64,000 nucleotides of DNA from contig CATNEN010000007.1 of assembly GCA_950097015.1 (NCBI GenBank), forward strand, positions 3,596,001 to 3,660,000. Reading direction: 5' to 3'. A model generated the notes under the pieces. That model searched no databases. It was given only the letters and a program-made list of their open reading frames with translations, and was not told the origin of the DNA. Source of the stretch: Macrostomum hystrix. Taxonomy: Eukaryota > Platyhelminthes > Macrostomidae. The translations under genes and the position numbers were made by a program. Each line of letters starts with the position of its first letter. Within the stretch, counting starts at the first letter, position 1. Below are positions 58,120-64,000 of the stretch, one piece after another.

Positions 58120-58547
58120 CGCTTTGTCAAGTGTCTTTGAAGCTGCAAAGCCTAAAATCACGGCACAATCTACGTCTTAATAACAGCACAGCTCGAGGGG
58201 GTCAGCTTGCTCAGGTTTAAACTTGCTGACGTGGCAGACTCAATTTGGTTGGAGGAAGTGACAGAGATGAATGAAAGCAGAATAGAAGACTATTTGAGCT
58301 GAGAAGGAGGGGTCAAGACTCTCTGGCACGCGTTCTCGAGAAGCGTGCAGCGTCACAGACCAATAGTCCTGGCAGTGTGCTCGTCTCTCTATCTCTCATT
58401 TTATTGCAACTATCGCTTGCGCATTCTCCTTGTCTGCCCCACCAGCTCTTTTTTGTCTGGCTACTCGCTCCAGCCGGAAAAAGATTATTTTAGCTGTCCG
58501 CTGTGCTTCGTTTCGCAAGTCTGCGCTCTGGGGTGGTCGTTGTGAGC
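58120..58547. other. Divergent promoter region
   Basis: Non-coding DNA between the JmjC gene (minus) and the possible secreted-protein gene (plus). It includes an AG site (ggctttgcag) 27 nt before the JmjC ATG that could be a cis- or trans-splice acceptor. No other feature is seen. Confidence 0.4.
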
Positions 58548-58833
58548 ATGGCACAGTGGGTGCCGAGCTGCCGGGCTGGTTGGCTCGGGGTGGTGCCAGG
58601 CCTCGTGCTCGCGTTGGCGTGCTCAGTTGCGATTTCCGAGTCCCTTTCAAGTCGTTCATCTCAGGTCGGGTCTGCAAATTCTGTCTCACTCTAACTGGGC
58701 CTGCCTGTCTGACCTACCTGCGACCCCCGAGCCCACCTGTGTGTGTGCTCATCTGGGCATTTCAAAATACGCTCGTAACAAAACAATATTTTTTGTTTAC
58801 AGAAAATCTCAGGGACAAACAAGTCGAGATATT
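58548..58833 (+). CDS. Possible 5' exons of a secreted protein
   Basis: ATG at 58548 opens a 39-codon exon (58548-58664) with a strong signal-peptide pattern (VVPGLVLALACSVAISES), ending TCTCAG before gtcggg. A second exon, 58803-58833, follows tttgtttacag and ends before gtaagc, in phase (KISGTNKSRY). I found no further exons in the 1.5 kb satellite beyond or past it, so the gene is partial or wrong. The first donor is weak. Confidence 0.35.
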
Positions 58834-59251
58834 GTAAGCAGCTATTTTTTAGTTGTCTTCAAACTAACGTATAATCGCATATGCACTTAGTGGGCTTCAA
58901 TTCAACGCTTCGAGCATACCCTCTAAGACTGAGTAAGCTGGGTTTACTCAGTGCGTCGTACCTGAGCTCAAATCAGCGGTGATTCCTTGATTTGGTTTTG
59001 GGCCAAAGCTTTGGACACTAATGTCTAGAATTAGCAATTTTATTCTCTTGCCAGCCTGTATTGATGTTGGAGTATGGGGATGAGTTTTAGCGGACAGCCT
59101 AAAGCTTATTCTTAATCTGTTTATTCTTCTGTCTAGCCATTCCAATGGAAATTTTCCTATTGGAATGCAAAGGTCTTAAAATCTCTTTAGTCATTAAATA
59201 TAATTTTAAACAATAAAACGAATAAGGAACAATAGTTCTGAAACCTAAAAA
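58834..59251. other. Non-coding stretch before the satellite
   Basis: AT-rich DNA with no supported gene or repeat. Confidence 0.4.
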
Positions 59252-60770
59252 ACACACGAAGCTGAACTTCAGTCCTGTCTCTCTTTCACACGAATCTGAA
59301 CTTCAGTCCTGTCTCTCTCTCACACGAAGCTGAACTTCAGTCCTGTCTCTCTCTCACACGAATCTGAACTTCAGTCCTGTCTCTCTCTCACACGAATCTG
59401 AACTTCAGTCCTTTCTCTCTCTCACACGAATCTGAACTTCAGTCCTGTCTCTCTCTCACACGAATCTGAACTTCAGTCCTTTCTCTCTCTCACACGAATC
59501 TGAACTTCAGTCCTGTCTCTCTCTCACACGAAGCTGAACTTCAGTCCTTTCTCTCTCTCACACGAAGCTGAACTTCAGTCCTGTCTCTCTCTCACACGAA
59601 GCTGAACTTCAGTCCTGTCTCTCTCTCACACGAAGCTGAACTTCAGTCCTGTCTCACTCTCACACGAAGCTGAACTTCAGTCCTGTCTCTCTCTCACACA
59701 CGAAGCTGAACTTCAGTCCTGTCCCTCTCTCACACGAAGCTGAACTTCAGTCCTGTCTCTCTCTCTCTCACACGAAGCTGAACTTCAGTCCTGTCTCTCT
59801 CTCTCTCACACGAAGCTGAACTTCAGTCCTGTCTCTCTCTCACACGAAGCTGAACTTCAGTCCTGTCTCTCTCTCTCTCACACGAAGCTGAACTTCAGTC
59901 CTGTCTCTCTCTCACACGAAGCTGAACTTCAGTCCTGTCTCTCTCACACGAAGCTGAACTTCAGTCCTGTCTCTCTCTCACACGAAGCTGAACTTCAGTC
60001 CTGTCTCTCTCACACACGAAGCTGAACTTCAGTCCTGTCTCTCTCACACACGAAGCTGAACTTCAGTCCTGTCTCTCTCACACACGAAGCTGAACTTCAG
60101 TCCTGTCTCTCTTTCACACGAAGCTGAACTTCAGTCCTGTCTCTCTCTCACACGAAGCTGAACTTCAGTCCTGTCTCTCTTTCACACGAAGCTGAACTTC
60201 AGTCCTGTCTCTCTTTCACACGAAGCTGAACTTCAGTCCTGTCTCTCTTTCACACGAATCTGAACTTCAGTCCTGTCTCTCTCTCACACGAATCTGAACT
60301 TCAGTCCTGTCTCTCTCTCACACGAATCTGAACTTCAGTCCTGTCTCTCTTTCACACGAATCTGAACTTCAGTCCTGTCTCTCTCTCACACGAATCTGAA
60401 CTTCAGTCCTGTCTCTCTCTCACACGAAGCTGAACTTCAGTCCTGTCTCTCTCTCACACGAAGCTGAACTTCAGTCCTGTCTCTCTCTCACACGAAGCTG
60501 AACTTCAGTCCTGTCTCTCTCTCACACGAAGCTGAACTTCAGTCCTGTCTCTCTCTCACACGAATCTGAACTTCAGTCCTGTCTCTCTCTCACACGAAGC
60601 TGAACTTCAGTCCTGTCTCTCTTTCACACGAATCTGAACTTCAGTCCTGTCTCTCTTTCACACGAATCTGAACTTCAGTCCTGTCTCTCTCTCACACGAA
60701 GCTGAACTTCAGTCCTGTCTCTCTCTCACACGAAGCTGAACTTCAGTCCTGTCTCTCTCTCACACGAAGC
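59252..60770. repeat. 34-bp satellite derived from a lectin gene end
   Basis: About 44 copies of a 34-bp unit: cacacgaagctgaacttcag then tcctgtctctctct. Variants: gaagctg or gaatctg, tcctg or tcctt, and CT-run length. On the minus strand each unit contains CTGAAGTTCAGCTTCGTGTG, followed by A: the codons L-K-F-S-F-V-stop that end the adjacent C-type lectin-like genes. The array runs directly out of the 3' end of the lectin copy at 60726-61500. Confidence 0.92.
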
Positions 60771-61500
60771 TGAACTTCGCCCAGTCCTGTTCTCAATCTC
60801 CGACTCGACCTGAGCGTCAGTGAACAGCAGCAGGCGGCACAGTCGTGACCTCCTGTTGTACAGCGCGCGTCTGCAGTTCACGTCTAGACCAGCTGCAGTC
60901 ACGCAGCTGACAGCGCTCGGCATGCCGTACAGGTCTTTGTAGCAGTACTCGGAGCTCGGGTTGTAGCTGGTCCTGTTGAATGCAACTCGCTTCCAGGAGG
61001 CCGTTCGAACTTTCAGGGCATACTGACTCATCGGTCTGAAGTCGCACATGTATCCATGGAGCTTTTCTGAGCAATATGTATTGGCCAGTTTTCCCGAACC
61101 CTGTGAAGGGAACAGAAGCAGGCAGTCCTGCGAGGCAAAGTCTGGATCTATAGTGAGCCAGAGCGAGCTATCTCCACAACGGAAGAATTCCGTTGTCTTT
61201 TATTAGCAGCCAGCCGGCTCTAGAGGTCCCTCGCTCATCGGGAAGGTCGGAGGACGCTCCAATCCATAAGTTTTGGCTGACAGATTGGCCTTTCAAAGAG
61301 CCGTACATATTTGCCAGCTCACCTCCAAGCGCTGAGCACTCCAAATTGGCCTCACACCATGAGTACGATTGAGCAATTTGATTAAACCGGCACTGACCAG
61401 ACGAGTCGGTGAACGGACTCGGACAAGGCAATTGAGCCTTGGTTGTCGGCAGAGTTAGTAGCAGCTGTAACACCAGGTACGTCCGGGCTCTTGGCTTCAT
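60726..61500 (-). pseudogene. C-type lectin-like gene 1, frameshifted
   Basis: Secreted single-domain lectin-like protein. ATG at 61498-61500 starts a signal peptide (YLVLQLLLTLPTTKAQ). The C-type lectin fold shows CPSPF, SYSWCEANLECSALGGELA, LWIGASSDL, then AGWLLIKDNG. After GGAATTC the frame shifts by one: the upstream frame ends at 61168, while the continuation (FRCGDSSLWLTIDPDFASQDC...YMCDF) is in another frame. A Cys-containing tail of about 90 residues follows (WKRVAF, YNPSSEYC, SRLCRLLLFTDAQVES). Near the end, a 4-nt deletion relative to gene 2 (AACAG----GACTGG) shifts the frame again, and translation runs into the first satellite unit, where it regains LKFSFV-stop. Canonical EPN/WND calcium-sugar motifs are absent. 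It may be a pseudogene, an error in the assembly, or have a tiny unseen intron. Confidence 0.7.
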
Positions 61501-62625
61501 CCGACCGATGATTTTAAGGTAAAAGTGTAAATCCAAGGCTATCTTCTTTTCTATTATGCTGCAATGTTTATTATTGTCTCGCTTCCAACTCGCGCACAAG
61601 GCTCTTCCAGGAAGAAATGCACCCTCACCTTCACTTTCCACCAAACCAGCAGGGTTTTTTCAGTAAAGGCAGATTTTAATGTTCAAAGTAATATAATTGA
61701 ATTAAGTGGGTCTAATATTAAAAGCATCGAACTAATAGCTAATGGGTGCCTCCCAATTGATCCCAATGCGTCCATCACAGTCGCTTTTAACCAGACTTTC
61801 CTTCTTAGCCGCTGGATTGACATCCACTTGAGGTAAATTTGGCTGAGTGCTATTTTCCCCGCACGAGCGTACGAGTAGTATCCATGAGCGTGAAAAAGGC
61901 TTCCGTGAGTGATTGCTAAACAGGTCAAGTGTCTGTCGCAATGAGGATTTTTTGAAAAAAAATATCGGAATCCGCAAAAACCTAAACGCGAGAACCTAAA
62001 CCGAATGACCGATTTTCGTCAAAGTCCACCATGGATCAACATTTTCCACCTTATAACAGCCGACATGGTCATAGGATGAAATTTTGTGAGCAGAAAAATG
62101 ATGCCTATATTGTTGGTTTTTGCCACCAGACACACCGACGAGAAACGTTGAATGTCTCGATGATGACGAGTTTTGTGATTCTGGAAGTTGTTTTTATCGG
62201 ATAGAGTGGAAATTTTGGCCCGTGATCTGGATTTCTGTTTTGATTATCTTGGGAGATACAGAAGGGAGACAAATGTGGGTATTTGAAATACCCCATGGTC
62301 TTTCTACTATCAAGTAACTCAAGTAGGAAATTAATTTCGGGGTTCGTAGAAAGTCTGGAGAATCCGATCTAAAGACTCTTAGGAAGTTCGAACCGCAATT
62401 GTTTTTAAATCCATCACTTTCGCATCAGATTAACAAAAAGACAATACGGTGCTGCCAGGTTCGACCATAGATTCTCCGCAATTTAATGTACTCTAAAATC
62501 AGTTTGCGATTTACGACATCCCAGACATCTTGACAGTCGCATTGTTCCTATAGCTTATAGTTTGATTAAAATGTTTATTTCATTATTTTCACTGTGAAAC
62601 ATTGCAAGGACTATGCAGTCCTCTC
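61501..62625. other. Spacer between lectin paralogues
   Basis: Upstream region of lectin gene 1 and downstream region of lectin gene 2. It contains copy B of the fold-back repeat (62079-62294). No coding frame is supported. Confidence 0.5.
62079..62294. mobile_element. Fold-back repeat, copy B (partial)
   Basis: 62080-62219 matches copy A at 49881-50020 in the same orientation (gcctatattgttggtttttg, gacgagaaacgttgaatgtc, ttctggaagttg). It ends with gggtatttgaaatacccc, the mirror image of copy A's left end, which suggests terminal inverted repeats. Confidence 0.6.
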
Positions 62626-63360
62626 TCACACGAAGCTGAACTTCGCCCAGTCCTCGCTGTTCTCGATCTTAGATTCGACCTGAGCGTCAGTGAACAGCAG
62701 CAGGCAGCACAGCCGCGACTTCTTGTTGTACAGCGCGCGTCTGCTGTTCGCGTCTCGACCAGCCACAGCCACGCAGTTGACAGCGCTCGGCATGCTGTGC
62801 AGGTCTTTGTCGCAGTACTCGGAGCTCGGGTTGTAGCTGGTCCTCTTGAACGCTACTCGCTTCCAAGCTTTTGACTTCAAGTTGCTGACAGATCCGATCA
62901 CAGGCTTGAACTCGCAGAGGTAACCAAAGCCAAGATCACAGTTACTGTTTTTCAGGCCTCCAGGATTTTCTGCATTGATAATTCGCACGCAGTCCTGGGC
63001 TTCTAGATCTGGTTTGTTTCGGTACCAAATGGTGTCATTAAAGGTCAGAATACCTTTGTCATTGATGAGCTACCAGCCTGACTTGTTATCGACTCGCTCA
63101 TTGGCAAGATCCGATACACCAATCCACAGGCTTGGGTTGGAATGTCGTCCTATTATCGAGTCAAACGCATTGTCCAGCTCGCCTCCACGCAATGCACAAT
63201 GCAAGTTGGCCTCGCACCACGAAAATGTAGGCGACGTGTTGTTGTACAGCCAGGATCCAGATGAGCTCGCGCTAAACGGATTCGGACACACCGACTCAGC
63301 AGGCACTGATGACAACAGAGCAGAAATCAGGTGGATCAGTGACACCGCCCAGAACTCCAT
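62626..63360 (-). pseudogene. C-type lectin-like gene 2 with in-frame TAG
   Basis: Intronless 245-codon frame starting at ATG 63358-63360 with a signal peptide (FWAVSLIHLISALLSSVPA). The lectin-fold marks are CPNPF, TFSWCEANLHCALRGGELD, SLWIGVSDL and KSGW. At 63070-63072 a TAG replaces the Leu codon found in paralogue 1 (GWLLI versus GW-stop-LI). Beyond it the frame stays open and lectin-like: LINDKGILTFNDTIWYRN, EAQDCVRIINAENPGG, YLCEF, then a Cys-containing tail (YNPSSEYC, SRLCCLLLFTDAQ) ending EDWAKFSFV. Intactness past the stop points to a recent nonsense mutation, readthrough or a base-call error. It lies 1.1 kb upstream of paralogue 1, same strand. Confidence 0.75.
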
Positions 63361-63838
63361 CTCTCTAGCACCTGTCAATATTAGGTTGGGACTATCCTTT
63401 CCGAGCCGCAGCTTGTGCGTGCATCCATAATCTTTTCTATTCTACTAAGCAAGCATTGGTCTGTCGCTGCTTGCTCAGGGGAGTGTCGCTTCTCTCAGCT
63501 CAGGAACCGTTCAGCTCAGAAAGGAAATTAACGCAAATGAAAGCTGCAGCGTTAAACGTCAATTGTATTCTTCTCGGCCTGTCAAGTAAGTGTGGCTTGG
63601 CTTGAAATGAAGCTGAATGTTTAACGTTTCCGATGTATTGTTTCAGAAAATGGGAAATAACAAATCGACTTTCATAACACGCAACCTATTGATCGATCTC
63701 TCCGAATCGAATCGAAGCAGGTCTTTGTCAAAGATTCTCAACTAACCTGGCCTAGACATTTTTCTCTTAACGGCAAGATCAGACACCATGATTCACTAAT
63801 CTTCATTATCAGATAATAGTTTCTTCTATGAGTTGAAA
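63361..63838. other. Spacer upstream of lectin gene 2
   Basis: Non-coding DNA. An ATG at about 63538 on the plus strand opens a short hydrophobic frame before a gtaagt site, but the next AG leads to a stop, so no gene is claimed. Confidence 0.35.
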
Positions 63839-64000
63839 CTATTGGCCAGCCCGCCTCCCGTCGATTGGGTCGCACCACAAGTTCTGAATGTTCTCATTTG
63901 AGTTCTTGTACAGGAGCAGACGACTGAGCTTGCACTGAACTCACAATCTGCGGTACAGTATCGAGCGAGTGGAATGTAGTTTAGAGCAGTGTTTTTGCCT
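63839..64000 (-). pseudogene. Partial third lectin-like paralogue
   Basis: The minus strand reads NYIPLARYCTADCEF in one frame and CKLSRLLLYKNSNENIQNLW in the next. These align with YNPSSEYC and with SRLCCLLLFTDAQVESKIEN of the other two lectin-like genes, in the right order. A frameshift between them, or a small intron, is needed. The gene runs off the window end. Confidence 0.4.

Noticed and set aside
63538..63662. Possible plus-strand signal-peptide exon (MKAAALNVNCILLGLS) before gtaagt
   Set aside because: The next acceptor leads to a stop codon after a few residues; no continuing exon was found.

Overview
The window is animal nuclear DNA. Genes are split by introns with GT/AG junctions (one GC/AG), there are no operons of bacterial type, and the recognisable products are metazoan: importin alpha, a laminin gamma chain, a rhodopsin-like GPCR, an ankyrin-repeat protein kinase and secreted C-type lectin-like proteins. 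Small introns of about 80-120 nt, GC-rich exons in AT-rich flanks, abundant private minisatellites and tRNA-derived SINEs suggest an invertebrate bilaterian. A free-living flatworm such as Macrostomum is my best guess, held with low confidence because no species-diagnostic sequence was compared.

Layout. 0.3-3.1 kb: importin alpha (-). 3.1-7.2 kb: AT-rich non-coding DNA with a long palindrome. 7.2-13.8 kb: an unrecognised helical protein (-) whose introns hold a hAT-like element, a fold-back element and SINEs. 13.8-17.7 kb: SINE pieces and two minisatellites. 17.7-19.9 kb: GPCR (-). 21.4-25.7 kb: ankyrin-repeat kinase (-). 27.6-37.2 kb: a 12-exon gene (+) ending in a tyrosine-recombinase-like domain; its middle is an array of tandemly duplicated exon/intron units encoding about 25 copies of a 33-residue repeat. 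37.2-41.5 kb: non-coding, with a 120-bp tandem repeat and SINEs. 41.5-54.1 kb: complete laminin gamma gene (+, 15 exons). 55.1-58.1 kb: a secretory-pathway JmjC/cupin protein with an EF-hand (-), followed 62 nt downstream by a small frame ending in KDEL. 58.5 kb: first exons of a possible secreted protein (+). 60.7-64 kb: three C-type lectin-like paralogues (-), two visibly disrupted and one cut by the window edge.

The genes share no obvious pathway. The common theme is tandem-repeat growth: nearly every large intron has its own unrelated minisatellite, one gene has amplified whole exons, and one satellite appears to be built from the last codons of a lectin gene. The strongest candidates for something undescribed are the exon-amplified recombinase-like gene (27.6-37.2 kb), the intron that coincides with a hAT-like element (9.26-10.87 kb), and the stop-codon-derived satellite (59.25-60.77 kb). 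Exon joins were made by hand from splice consensus and reading-frame continuity; every join quoted for the main genes keeps phase.
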